From assembly GCA_002457675.1 (NCBI GenBank), contig NTKK01000003.1, forward strand, positions 1 to 64,000: a stretch of 64,000 nt of DNA, given 5' to 3'. Positions within the stretch are counted from its first letter, which is position 1, and each line of letters begins with the position of its first letter. The translations under genes and the position numbers were made by a program. The DNA comes from Bacteroidetes bacterium MED-G17. Lineage in GTDB: Bacteria; Bacteroidota; Bacteroidia; NS11-12g; UBA9320. The notes below the pieces were generated by a model. It worked only from the letters and a program-made list of their open reading frames with translations, was not told the DNA's origin and made no database searches. Positions 48,617 to 58,951 of the stretch are shown piece after piece.

Positions 48617-50344
48617 ATGGGTTATTTCGGTGACAAGTTGGCAATTTTAGATATCGTCATTTTATTTATTTTTTTGGCTTTCTCCTTTTTAATTGCTATA
48701 AAGTCCTCTAAAACGAATAAAGGTAGTAAAGGAGTTTTCTTAGGAGGAAGGTCATCTTCATGGTTGGTGCTTGGTATTTCTATGGTAGCAACAACTTTTG
48801 CAGCAGATACTCCTTTGGCTGTTACAGAAATAGTAAGAGAAAAAGGAATTGCAGGAAATTGGTTGTGGTGGAATGCAATCATAGGAGGGATGTTTACTGC
48901 TATTTTTTTCTCAATTTTTTGGCGAAGAAGTGATGTTACTACTGAAGTGGAGTTAATTGAATTAAGATATTCAGGGAATGCAGCTAGATTGCTTAGAAAA
49001 ATTAAAGCAGTCCATTTGGGGTTCCTTATGAATATAATGGTAATGGCATGGGTGAATTTGGCATGGACAAGTATCCTATCTTATTTTTTTGAATTAAATG
49101 CACTTCAAACCAAAGTTGCACTTATTGCGGGTATTTTATTTATCATTTTATACGTTTATATAGGTGGATTGAAAGGCGTAATAAGAACAGATGCTTTTCA
49201 ATTTCTTTTGGCAATTTTGGGGAGTATTATTTTAGCATATTTTGTTGTTAATAGTAATGAAATAGGTGGTTTGGCTAATTTAACCAATAAAATCCCAAAA
49301 GAAGCACTTCAATTTTTTCCAAGTATTGCAAATGATTCTGCAATGTTTAGTCTGGGTTTAACAACTATCATTGCTTACCTTGGAGTAATATGGTGGAGTA
49401 GTTGGTATCCTGGACAGGAACCCGGTGGTGGTGGTTATGTTGTGCAAAGGATATTGTCGGCAAGATCTAATAAAGATGCTGTTTTGGCGACTATACTTTT
49501 TCAGGTTGGACATTTTTGCCTTCGGCCATGGCCATGGATTATGGTTGCTATTTGTAGTGTAATATTATACCCTGATTTGTCTCCTTCTCAAGCACGCTTT
49601 GGTTATCTAATGGTAATGAATGATTTTCTGCCTATTGGTTGGAAAGGCTTAATGCTTGCGGGTTTTGCTGGTGCCTACATGAGCACAATGTCTACTCAAC
49701 TAAATTGGGGGACAAGTTATTTAGTGAATGATTTGTTTGCAGAAGAAAAGGTAGATAAAATTGGTCTGAAAAAACTGTCTCTTGCTTCCATGTTGATATT
49801 GGCATTTTTTTCTTGTGTGTTAACCTTTTATATCACAAGTATTAAATCGGTTTGGCAATTTATTTTAGAAACTGGAGCCGGACTTGGTTTGGTCTTGATT
49901 TTAAGGTGGTACTGGTGGAGAATAAGTGTATGGAGCGAAATTACTGCAACTTTTGCGCCTTGGTTGTTTTACGCTCTTTCTCATTTTAAATTACAGCTTG
50001 TCTTCCCAAATAGTTTGTTTTTTACTGTGGCATGCACGACCATTACTTGGTTGTTGATTACTTTTTTAACGCCTCCAGAATCCAATACCACTTTAAATAA
50101 GTTTTATGAAAAGATTAAACCTTTGGGTTGGTGGACAGGAATAGGTAAAAGCCCAAACAATAAAATTTTAACACACATGCTATTGGCTTGGGCAGGTGGG
50201 ATAACCTTCATCCTTAGCTTACTTTTTTTAATTGGAGATATATTGTTGAACCAGGCTTCCAATTTGTTAATCTTATTGCCTAGCAGTATTATAGGTGCTT
50301 TATTTTTATACATTGGCTTAAATAAGTCAAAAATGCTGAATTAA
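48617..50344 (+). CDS. sodium:solute symporter (SSS family)
   Basis: 575 aa, about 13 TM; FLGGRSSSWLVLGISMVATTFAADTPLAVTEIVR. Confidence 0.92.
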   Translation: MGYFGDKLAILDIVILFIFLAFSFLIAIKSSKTNKGSKGVFLGGRSSSWLVLGISMVATTFAADTPLAVTEIVREKGIAGNWLWWNAIIGGMFTAIFFSIFWRRSDVTTEVELIELRYSGNAARLLRKIKAVHLGFLMNIMVMAWVNLAWTSILSYFFELNALQTKVALIAGILFIILYVYIGGLKGVIRTDAFQFLLAILGSIILAYFVVNSNEIGGLANLTNKIPKEALQFFPSIANDSAMFSLGLTTIIAYLGVIWWSSWYPGQEPGGGGYVVQRILSARSNKDAVLATILFQVGHFCLRPWPWIMVAICSVILYPDLSPSQARFGYLMVMNDFLPIGWKGLMLAGFAGAYMSTMSTQLNWGTSYLVNDLFAEEKVDKIGLKKLSLASMLILAFFSCVLTFYITSIKSVWQFILETGAGLGLVLILRWYWWRISVWSEITATFAPWLFYALSHFKLQLVFPNSLFFTVACTTITWLLITFLTPPESNTTLNKFYEKIKPLGWWTGIGKSPNNKILTHMLLAWAGGITFILSLLFLIGDILLNQASNLLILLPSSIIGALFLYIGLNKSKMLN

Positions 50345-50411
50345 ATATTTGGCATACCAATTGCTTCTTAATTGTTCACTAGGTAACTACTACTGAGTGA
50401 CATCTTGTCTT

Positions 50412-52868
50412 ATGGATATAAATTTTGATCATTTTTATTTCGATTCAGAAAGTGAAGATAACTTCGATACTCCCGAATTCATCCCATTGATGTCTCAAGA
50501 AGATGAAGAAGAGATGGAGAAGGAAAAAGCGCCAGATATAATCCCCATTTTGCCTTTACGTAATACGGTACTTTTTCCCGGTGTTGTTATACCAATAACT
50601 GTAGGCAGGGATAAAAGCATTAATTTAATAAATGAGGCGTACAGAGGTAAAAAACTTATAGGGGTGTGTACCCAACATAGCGCAGAAATTGAATCACCTA
50701 ATGGCGACGACGTTTATGATATTGGTACGCTTGCACGGATTATAAAAATACTTAAAATGCCTGATGGCAACACAACGGCGATTTTACAAGGCAAATCAAA
50801 ATTTGAGTTGTTAGATGTTGTTGAAGAAAAACCCTACTTAAAGGCAAAAGTGACCAAACTTCCAAATCCTAGGAAACGGAAAACCAAAGAAATGAAAGCA
50901 CTAATTTCTTCGGTACGAGAGATGGCTGTCAAAATTGTTGAGATGTCCCCAAATATTCCTTCAGAAGCAACATTTGCAATTAAAAACATTGATAGTTCTA
51001 ATTTCCTCGTGAATTTTATTTCTTCAAATCTCAATATTTCAGTAGGAGAAAAACAAAAGCTTTTAGAGATAAGACAACTTAAAGAGAGAATGGAGCAAGT
51101 TATGGTTCACCTCAACAAGGAATTACAAATGTTGGAATTGAAAAATCAAATTCAAAGCAGGGTTAAGGGTGACTTAGATAAGCAACAACGAGAATACTTT
51201 TTGCAGCAACAAATGCGCGCAATTCAAGAAGAATTGGGTCCGGATTCTGGTTTCGTAGAACTTGATGAGTTGAAATCTAAAGGTGAAAAAAAGAATTGGC
51301 CAAATTATACTAAAAAAGCCTTTTTCAAAGAGTTAGATAAACTTGCCAGGATTAATCCTTCAGCTCCCGATTACTCTGTTGGATTAAACTACATTGAACT
51401 CTTATTGGAATTACCTTGGAACCACTGTTCTAAAGATAATTTTGACATTGAGAAGGCCAAAACACAACTTGAAAAAGACCATTTTGGATTAGATAAAGTA
51501 AAAGAAAGAGTTTTGGAGTACATGGCTGTTCTTAAGTTGAGAAATGATATGAAAAGCCCGATTTTATGTTTGTATGGTCCTCCAGGTGTTGGAAAAACCT
51601 CTCTTGGGAAATCTATAGCAGAAGCTGTCGGTAGAGAATATGTGCGGATGAGCTTGGGTGGTCTCCATGATGAATCTGAATTAAGAGGACATAGAAAAAC
51701 ATATATAGGTGCAATGCCTGGAAGAATAATTCAATCAATAAAAAAATCAGGAACCAGCAATCCGGTTGTTGTCTTGGATGAAATAGATAAAATAGGCTCG
51801 GATTTTAGAGGGGATCCATCTAGTGCTTTATTAGAAATTTTAGACCCTGAGCAAAATAAAACATTTCATGACAACTATGTTGAGTTAGATTATGATTTAT
51901 CCAAAATATTATTTATCGCTACTGCAAATAGATTGGATACGATTCAACCTGCCCTGCTAGACAGAATGGAAATAATTGAAATTAATGGATACACCGTAGA
52001 AGAGAAAATACAAATAGCTAAAAAATATTTGTTACCAAAACAAAGAAAAGCCCACGGTATAAAAGCAAATGATTTCAGAATTTCCAATAAAAATATTGAA
52101 ACTATCATTTCTGAATATACAAGAGAGAGCGGCGTGCGAGGTCTTGATAAAAGGCTAGCTTCTTTGGCCAGAAAAAGAGCTTTGGAGTTGGTTAAAAAAG
52201 AGGTAACCAGTTCTAGTTTTGGTAAAGATAAAATTCATGAAATCCTAGGTGCAAAAAGAATTGAAAAAGAACAATACCAAGACAATTCAATTGCCGGAGT
52301 AGTAACTGGTTTGGCATGGACATCTGTAGGCGGTGAGATACTATTTGTGGAGAGTCAATTTACCGAAGGCAAAGGAAAAATAACACTCACTGGTCAATTG
52401 GGTGATGTGATGAAAGAATCAGCAACCACAGCCATTACTTTTCTGAAGTCACACAGTAGCTACTTAGATATTGATCCAAAAATATTTGATTTGCAAGATA
52501 TACACCTTCATTTCCCTGCCGGAGCAGTTCCAAAGGATGGTCCTTCTGCAGGTATCACGATACTAAGTTCCTTGGCTTCAATGGCCACACAAAGAAAGGT
52601 GAAAAGTCACTTGGCTATGACAGGTGAGATAACGCTAAGAGGCAAGGTGCTTTCTGTAGGTGGAATTAAAGAAAAAGTATTGGCGGCAAAACGAGCAGGC
52701 ATAAAAGAAATTATTCTGTCTCAAGCCAATAAAAAAGACGTTGATAATATTGAGGAAAACTATACCAAAGGGTTGAAATTTTGCTATGTAGAAAATATGC
52801 TAGATGTACTTAATTTAGCTTTGACTAATGAGAAGGTTAAATATCCCAAAACGTGGAAGACCAATTAG
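50412..52868 (+). CDS. lon: ATP-dependent protease Lon
   Basis: PILPLRNTVLFPGVVIPI; GPPGVGKTSLGKSIAEA; PKDGPSAGI catalytic Ser. ORF starts at GTG 50397; ATG at 50412 preferred. Confidence 0.97.
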   Translation: MDINFDHFYFDSESEDNFDTPEFIPLMSQEDEEEMEKEKAPDIIPILPLRNTVLFPGVVIPITVGRDKSINLINEAYRGKKLIGVCTQHSAEIESPNGDDVYDIGTLARIIKILKMPDGNTTAILQGKSKFELLDVVEEKPYLKAKVTKLPNPRKRKTKEMKALISSVREMAVKIVEMSPNIPSEATFAIKNIDSSNFLVNFISSNLNISVGEKQKLLEIRQLKERMEQVMVHLNKELQMLELKNQIQSRVKGDLDKQQREYFLQQQMRAIQEELGPDSGFVELDELKSKGEKKNWPNYTKKAFFKELDKLARINPSAPDYSVGLNYIELLLELPWNHCSKDNFDIEKAKTQLEKDHFGLDKVKERVLEYMAVLKLRNDMKSPILCLYGPPGVGKTSLGKSIAEAVGREYVRMSLGGLHDESELRGHRKTYIGAMPGRIIQSIKKSGTSNPVVVLDEIDKIGSDFRGDPSSALLEILDPEQNKTFHDNYVELDYDLSKILFIATANRLDTIQPALLDRMEIIEINGYTVEEKIQIAKKYLLPKQRKAHGIKANDFRISNKNIETIISEYTRESGVRGLDKRLASLARKRALELVKKEVTSSSFGKDKIHEILGAKRIEKEQYQDNSIAGVVTGLAWTSVGGEILFVESQFTEGKGKITLTGQLGDVMKESATTAITFLKSHSSYLDIDPKIFDLQDIHLHFPAGAVPKDGPSAGITILSSLASMATQRKVKSHLAMTGEITLRGKVLSVGGIKEKVLAAKRAGIKEIILSQANKKDVDNIEENYTKGLKFCYVENMLDVLNLALTNEKVKYPKTWKTN

Positions 52869-52925
52869 GCAGTTTGTTTACAGAAATAATGGATAATTAA
52901 ATTGTCCTACTTTCGTTAAAGTTAC

Positions 52926-53969
52926 ATGAAAGCCAAAGCAGTATTTCTTTGCATCCTTTTTTTCTTTGGCAAAACTATGCGTGCACAATTGGGTGGAAAT
53001 ATGTCTTTTGCATTTGCTTTTAACCCCCCAAGCCCACGAAGTATGGCACTCGGAGGAACCGTTGTTTCTCAAAAAAATAGAGACCTTAGTACCACATATC
53101 AAAACCCTGCTCTTCTTGATCCTAATTTACACAAAAACGAACTTCAGATAAGTTATAGTAAATTTATAGAGGACATTAACAATGCTTATGTATCCTACGC
53201 CATGGCAGTACCAAAAATTGGCACAGTTGTGGGACATATTTTTGTTTCTGATTACGCCAATTTAGAAGGTTTTGATGAAACGGGAAGCGCTACAGGAAAT
53301 TTTAATGCAACAGATTACGCATTCAAAATTTCAGCGGCCAAAACTTTGAATGAAAAATGGCGCACAGGAACAAATATTAACTTTCTTTATTCTGCATATG
53401 AAAGATATGTAGCAACTGCATTTGGACTTGACGCGAGTTTGCTGTATACTCAAAAAGACAAAAACTTGGATTTAGCATTTGTGTTGCGAAATTTGAGTTA
53501 TAATGTAATACCTTATAACGATACAAGGGAGCATCCTTCGTATGAAATTATGGCATCAATCAGCAAAAAATTAGAACATAACCCTTTACGGATCACACTA
53601 ATGGCAAGAAACCTTCAAAAATGGGATTTAACTTACAAAGAAAATTTAAATGAAAATCAACAAATTAATATTGAAACTGGAGAGCTTATTCAGGAAGAGG
53701 CATCATTTTTTGAAAAAGGTATGCGGCATGTGGGTGTGAGCGCAGAAATGCTTTTCTCTAAAAATTTTCATTTAATTTTCGGGTACAACCATCAACGAAG
53801 GAAAGAAATGGCACTAGCAGTAAGAGGCGGATTTACAGGTTTTTCATGGGGTTTCTGTATCAATGTGAAAAAGTATCAAATAAGCTATGCTCATGGTGGA
53901 TATTTTCCAGGTCAAGGTGCCAATTTTTTTGGTATCCAGAAAAACTTATCGGATTTTACCAGACAATAA
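52926..53969 (+). CDS. porQ: type IX secretion system protein PorQ-like
   Basis: 347 aa; GG..SFAFAFNPPSPRSMALGGTVVSQKNRDLSTTYQNPALLD; beta-barrel; immediately upstream of cmk. Confidence 0.8.
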   Translation: MKAKAVFLCILFFFGKTMRAQLGGNMSFAFAFNPPSPRSMALGGTVVSQKNRDLSTTYQNPALLDPNLHKNELQISYSKFIEDINNAYVSYAMAVPKIGTVVGHIFVSDYANLEGFDETGSATGNFNATDYAFKISAAKTLNEKWRTGTNINFLYSAYERYVATAFGLDASLLYTQKDKNLDLAFVLRNLSYNVIPYNDTREHPSYEIMASISKKLEHNPLRITLMARNLQKWDLTYKENLNENQQINIETGELIQEEASFFEKGMRHVGVSAEMLFSKNFHLIFGYNHQRRKEMALAVRGGFTGFSWGFCINVKKYQISYAHGGYFPGQGANFFGIQKNLSDFTRQ

Positions 53970-54036
53970 TTTTTTGTCATTCTATAATTATTGCGCTTAA
54001 TATTTATATGTTTGATGCATCGCTTTTCAATCGAAA

Positions 54037-54714
54037 ATAAATATCGCAATCGATGGACATTCATCTTGCGGAAAGGGCACTTTGGCCAAAGCATTGGCCA
54101 AAAGTTTGGGGTATTTATTCATTGATAGTGGTGCGATGTATAGGGCTTTTTCACTATACTGCATTGAGCAGAATATTGAACCTTTTCAAGTGAAGCAAAA
54201 TTTTGATAAACTAAAAAATATTCAAATACAATTTCAATTTGATGATGACAAAGACTTTTATTTCACGCAACTAAACAATACAAATGTTGAAGAAGAAATA
54301 AGGCAACCATATGTAAGTGCAAAGGTTAGCGATTATAGCAAGTTAAAAATTGTACGGGATTTTATGGTTGATCAACAGCAAAAAATTGGAATAGATAAGG
54401 GAGTGGTCATGGATGGTAGAGATATTGGTACGGTAGTTTTTCCTAATGCAGAGTTAAAAATATTTATGACGGCAATGCCTGAAGTAAGGGCCAATAGAAG
54501 GTACAATGAATTAATAGCCAAGGGTATAAATGTAAGCTATGACCAAATCCTAAAAAACCTAGTGGAAAGAGATAAAATAGATTCTACTAGAAAAGAGAGT
54601 CCTTTGAAAAAAGCAGATGATGCAATAACGTTAGACAATACAGATATGACTCGCGAACAACAGGCCAAATTGGCATTAACGTGGGCAGAAGGAGTTATTG
54701 CAAGCTTTGGTTAA
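54037..54714 (+). CDS. cmk: cytidylate kinase; start codon unclear (no ATG/GTG/TTG upstream of P-loop)
   Basis: INIAIDGHSSCGKGTLAKALAKSLGYLFIDSGAMYRAFSLY; VVMDGRDIGTVVFPNAELKIFMTA. In-frame TGA at 54013-54015; ORF-caller start 54082 lies inside the P-loop region. Confidence 0.88.
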   Translation: MNIAIDGHSSCGKGTLAKALAKSLGYLFIDSGAMYRAFSLYCIEQNIEPFQVKQNFDKLKNIQIQFQFDDDKDFYFTQLNNTNVEEEIRQPYVSAKVSDYSKLKIVRDFMVDQQQKIGIDKGVVMDGRDIGTVVFPNAELKIFMTAMPEVRANRRYNELIAKGINVSYDQILKNLVERDKIDSTRKESPLKKADDAITLDNTDMTREQQAKLALTWAEGVIASFG

Positions 54715-54730
54715 TTTCGCGTTTTAACAT

Positions 54731-55291
54731 ATGGATTATAAAAATATTATAACCATTTCTCTTATCCTTTTTGCAGTAATTGATGTGGTAGGCTCTATTC
54801 CAATTATTATATCACTACGTCAGAAATTGGGTCACATACAATCTGAAAAAACCACCTTTTTTAGTGGCGTTTTGATGATTGGCTTTTTGTATTTTGGAGA
54901 ACTAATTTTGAAGTTTATTGGCGTTGATATGAGTTCTTTTGCCATTGCCGGTTCTATTGTAATTTTTTTGTTGGGCCTAGAGCTGGTTCTAAATGTTTCC
55001 ATATTTAAACAGGATGGAGATGTATCTTCGGGCAGTTTAGTTCCTATTGGATTCCCTTTATTGGCTGGTGCGGGAACATTAACAACCCTTATAACTTTGG
55101 ATTCTGCTTATGCCAAAATGGAAATAATTATTGGGATTTTAATCAATCTAGTATTTATTTATTTGGTTTTGAAAAGTACAGCTTGGCTAAGTAAAGTATT
55201 AGGGAAAAGCGGTTTAGCTATATTGAGAAAAATATTTGGTATCGTATTGCTATCTATAGCTGTTAAAATTTTTAAAGATAATCTTATTTGA
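54731..55291 (+). CDS. MarC family integral membrane protein
   Basis: 186 aa; AVIDVVGSIPIIISL, PIGFPLLAGAGTLTTLI. Confidence 0.87.
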   Translation: MDYKNIITISLILFAVIDVVGSIPIIISLRQKLGHIQSEKTTFFSGVLMIGFLYFGELILKFIGVDMSSFAIAGSIVIFLLGLELVLNVSIFKQDGDVSSGSLVPIGFPLLAGAGTLTTLITLDSAYAKMEIIIGILINLVFIYLVLKSTAWLSKVLGKSGLAILRKIFGIVLLSIAVKIFKDNLI

Positions 55292-56072
55292 GCTTGATTA
55301 AATAATAAGCGCAAGAGGATATAAAATTTCTTAAAATTGGTAAGGAGAATATAATTGAACTTTGCTTGATGGTAGGCCAACCAAACTTATATTTATAAAT
55401 AGGATTGCTTATGAAACCTTGTTTTAAGACAATTTCATAATTTATTTTTTTACATATTCTCTCAAATCTATCAATTGATAAACCTGTTTCTTTGATTTCC
55501 ATGACATTTTCTATTTTCTTTTCTGATTCTCCTAATGAATTGAGGAAAATTCGATAAAGTCTATTAGGCAATAAATGGGTCCAAGGGATTTTTGAGCCTA
55601 TTTTATGATTTAATACTTGCTGATGACCACCAAAAGGCATTTGCCAAGGCGGAAAGGCAAAAAAAACAAGCCCATCTGGCTTCAACATTTTTTTTAAGTT
55701 GCTTAAAAACTTTTCTTGATCATGAATATGTTCAATTACATCTTTAAGGATAACTATGTCAAAGCTGTCTATCTCATTAATCATTAAGTCTTCAATTTTG
55801 CTATCAATTAATTCTACTTGTCCGTTGTGGCAGTAATCTGCTAAAAATTTTTTCGCCAAGGCAAGCCGTGCAGGTTGAAGTTCTATTCCAACGCAGGGAT
55901 TTCCCATTTCTAAAAATGCCTTTAATACCCCCGCTTCGGCACATCCAATTTCTAAAACCTTGTCTTTAGGATTTATTTCTCTGTGCAGAGAAATAAAAGG
56001 AATAATAAATCTCTTTGAGATTTGATACTGTATATTAAAATACCTTGATTTATCTTTATGAAAGGCAAACAT
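55284..56072 (-). CDS. class I SAM-dependent methyltransferase
   Basis: KVLEIGCAEAGVLKAFLEMG; DIVILKDVIEHIHDQEKFLSNLKKMLKPDGLVFFAFPPW. Confidence 0.87.
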   Translation of the reverse strand: MFAFHKDKSRYFNIQYQISKRFIIPFISLHREINPKDKVLEIGCAEAGVLKAFLEMGNPCVGIELQPARLALAKKFLADYCHNGQVELIDSKIEDLMINEIDSFDIVILKDVIEHIHDQEKFLSNLKKMLKPDGLVFFAFPPWQMPFGGHQQVLNHKIGSKIPWTHLLPNRLYRIFLNSLGESEKKIENVMEIKETGLSIDRFERICKKINYEIVLKQGFISNPIYKYKFGWPTIKQSSIIFSLPILRNFISSCAYYLIKLK

Positions 56073-57293
56073 CTATTTAAATGAGAGAAGCGTTTTTTCA
56101 ATAATGTCGCAAGCATCATGGATTTGATTTTCTGAAATTACTAAAGGTGGAGCAAAGCGTATAATGTCGTCGTGTGTGGGTTTTGCAAGCAATCCATTTT
56201 CTTTTAGTCGCATGCAAACATCCCAAGCAGTTTTTCCGTCAAATGGGTCAATAACAGCTGCATTCAATAAACCTTTACCTCTTATTTGGCTTACAAAAGG
56301 CACATTTATTGCATCCAGTCGATTTCTAAAAACCATGCCACACGAATAAGCATTTTCAGCAAGATTTTCTTCTTCAACTACTTTAAGTGCTGCCATACCA
56401 ACAGCACAGGCTATTGGATTTCCGCCATATGTAGATCCATGTTCCCCGGGTTTTATGCACATCATAATTTCGTCATTTGCTAAAGCTGCGCTCACAGGAT
56501 ACATGCCCCCGCTTAATGCTTTTCCTAAAATTAAAATATCAGGTTTTACATCTTCATAGTCACATGCCAAAAGTTTGCCAGTTCTAGCTATACCCGTTTG
56601 AACTTCATCTGCAATGAATAGTACTTGATTTTTTTCGCAAAGTTTTTTTGCACTCTTTAAATAACCATCATCTGGAACTACAACACCAGCTTCACCCTGA
56701 ATAGGCTCTACCATAAACCCTGCGACATAAGGATCAGACAAAGCTTCTTCTAACGCGTCTATATCGTTGTAAGGAATGTTCTTGAAACCTGGCACAAAAG
56801 GCCCAAAATCTTTATAGCTCAAAGGGTCATTACTTGTTGATATTGCGGAAATTGTCCTTCCCCAGAAGTTTCCATCTACAAACAATACTTTTGCCTGGTT
56901 TTCAGGAATACCTTTGATTTTGTAGGCCCACTTTCTGCAAAGTTTGATGGCAGTCTCACCTCCTTCAACACCAGTGTTCATAGGCAATACCTTGTCGTAA
57001 CCAAAATATTGACTTATGAATTTTTCATATTCGCCAAGAATGTTGTTATAGAAAGCTCTAGATGTCAAGCTCAATGTATTGGCTTGCTTAATAAGTGCAT
57101 CCAAAATTTTTGGATGATTATGGCCTTGATTTACAGCACTATATGCGGATAGAAAATCAAAATACGCTTTATTTTCTACGTCTTTTACAAAAATACCATC
57201 ACCTTCCTTAAGTACCACAGGTAGAGGATGATAATTGTGAGCACCGTACTTATTTTCTAATTCTATAAAATATTCCGACGTTTTAGAATTCAT
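56073..57293 (-). CDS. rocD: ornithine--oxo-acid transaminase
   Basis: [57 protein letters not shown]; start [28 protein letters not shown]. Confidence 0.94.
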   Translation of the reverse strand: MNSKTSEYFIELENKYGAHNYHPLPVVLKEGDGIFVKDVENKAYFDFLSAYSAVNQGHNHPKILDALIKQANTLSLTSRAFYNNILGEYEKFISQYFGYDKVLPMNTGVEGGETAIKLCRKWAYKIKGIPENQAKVLFVDGNFWGRTISAISTSNDPLSYKDFGPFVPGFKNIPYNDIDALEEALSDPYVAGFMVEPIQGEAGVVVPDDGYLKSAKKLCEKNQVLFIADEVQTGIARTGKLLACDYEDVKPDILILGKALSGGMYPVSAALANDEIMMCIKPGEHGSTYGGNPIACAVGMAALKVVEEENLAENAYSCGMVFRNRLDAINVPFVSQIRGKGLLNAAVIDPFDGKTAWDVCMRLKENGLLAKPTHDDIIRFAPPLVISENQIHDACDIIEKTLLSFK

Positions 57294-57410
57294 TTGTGAA
57301 CAAAATTGCAACTACAGACCAAACTTTCCAACTATGAACACTATACTGATTTAAACTAAGTTGCCAGGAAACACCGCCTTAATGACCAAAAAGAGTAATT
57401 TCGCAATCCT

Positions 57411-58892
57411 TTGAAAATTTCTAGAGCATTAATTTCGGTTTTTCATAAGGAAGGGTTAAACCGGATTATCCCTATATTATCCGAAAACAATATTGATATC
57501 ATTTCTACTGGGGGTACTTTAAAATATATTCAAGAATTAGGTTTTGAAGTTTCTTCAGTAGAGGCGGAAACTGGCTACCCGAGTATATTAGGTGGTAGGG
57601 TTAAAACTTTACATCCAAAAGTTTTTGGTGGGATATTAAATAGAAGAGATGTATCTATTGATCAGGATGAAATGTCGGATCATGGCCTCACATCCATAGA
57701 TTTAGTCATAGTAGATTTATACCCATTTGAAAAAACTTTAGAAGAAACGGACAAGGAAATTGAATTGATAGAAAAAATAGATATTGGGGGAATAGCACTT
57801 ATAAGAGCTGGGGCAAAGAATTTTAAAGATGTTGTGGTAATTTCAAGCAGAAACCAATACGCTTATTTAGAAAAAAAATTAGTAGAAAAAGAAAACTTTT
57901 CAATAAAAGACAGAAAAAATCTTGCCGCAGAAGCATTTGTAAGATCTGCTCATTATGATGAATTAATTGCTTCTTATCTATCCGCTGAAAAAGGGAGCTT
58001 GAGGTATGGAGAGAATCCTCACCAAAAAGCCACTTTTTTAGGTAATTATGAAGAAGTTTTTGAAAAGCTCAATGGTAAGGCAATTTCGTATAACAACTTA
58101 CTCGATGTTGACGCTGCTTTAAATTTGCACAATAGTTTGAAGAACTATCCATGTTATTTTTCAATATTCAAACATAATAATGCTTGTGGTGTTGCTGTAC
58201 GACAGAATTTAGTTCAAGCTTATAAAGATGCTCTCGCTGGTGATCCTATTTCATCTTTTGGTGGTATTTTAATGACTAATAAACCAATAAACAGAGAAGT
58301 TGCTGAGCAGATCAATCAATTATTTTATGAAATTCTTATCGCACCAGACTTTGAATCGGATGCATTAGAACTCTTGGTAAAAAAGAAGAATAGAATAATT
58401 TTAAGGCTCAAAGACTATGAATTACCTAAAAGAATTAAAAGATCGGCCATAAATGGATTATTGATTCAAGCTGCAGATAGCAAAGAATTAAAAGCAGATG
58501 AGCTAAATTTTCAAACAGAACAACTCGCAACAGCTCAGGAACTAAATGATTTGCTAATTGCCAATGCATTGGTAAAAAATACAAAAAGCAATGCAATAGT
58601 TTTGGTAAAAGATGGCCAATTGATAGGTCATGGAACAGGTCAGACCAGCAGGGTTGATGCACTTAAACAAGCCATTTCAAAAGCTCAAAAATTTGATTTT
58701 GATCTCACAGGTTCTGTATTGGCTTCTGACGCATTTTTTCCCTTTCCTGATTGTGTAGAAATCGCGGGTCAGCACGGAATTACCTCTATTATTCAACCTG
58801 GTGGTTCGAAAAATGACCAATTATCTATAGATAAAGCTGAGGAGATGAAAATTTCACTCGCGTTTACGGGTTTTAGACATTTTAAACACTAA
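57411..58892 (+). CDS. purH: bifunctional AICAR formyltransferase/IMP cyclohydrolase
   Basis: ALISVFHKEG; ISTGGTLKYI; GGRVKTLHPKVFGGIL; RYGENPHQKATF; TTG start. Confidence 0.95.
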   Translation: MKISRALISVFHKEGLNRIIPILSENNIDIISTGGTLKYIQELGFEVSSVEAETGYPSILGGRVKTLHPKVFGGILNRRDVSIDQDEMSDHGLTSIDLVIVDLYPFEKTLEETDKEIELIEKIDIGGIALIRAGAKNFKDVVVISSRNQYAYLEKKLVEKENFSIKDRKNLAAEAFVRSAHYDELIASYLSAEKGSLRYGENPHQKATFLGNYEEVFEKLNGKAISYNNLLDVDAALNLHNSLKNYPCYFSIFKHNNACGVAVRQNLVQAYKDALAGDPISSFGGILMTNKPINREVAEQINQLFYEILIAPDFESDALELLVKKKNRIILRLKDYELPKRIKRSAINGLLIQAADSKELKADELNFQTEQLATAQELNDLLIANALVKNTKSNAIVLVKDGQLIGHGTGQTSRVDALKQAISKAQKFDFDLTGSVLASDAFFPFPDCVEIAGQHGITSIIQPGGSKNDQLSIDKAEEMKISLAFTGFRHFKH

Positions 58893-58919
58893 AAATGGGC
58901 AATTCCGAATGAATAAAAG

Positions 58920-58927
58920 TAATTTTG
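58920..58927 (+). promoter_or_regulatory. -7 promoter element TAATTTTG upstream of mreB
   Basis: Exact TAnnTTTG 24 nt before the ATG at 58952. Confidence 0.5.
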
Positions 58928-58951
58928 TAAAATACTGATCAATAGACGACA

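Noticed and set aside
53846-54040. 64-aa plus-strand ORF between porQ and cmk
   Set aside because: Mostly out-of-frame in porQ; only its last ten codons (MFDASLFNRK) are relevant, as a possible cmk N-terminus if one A is missing.
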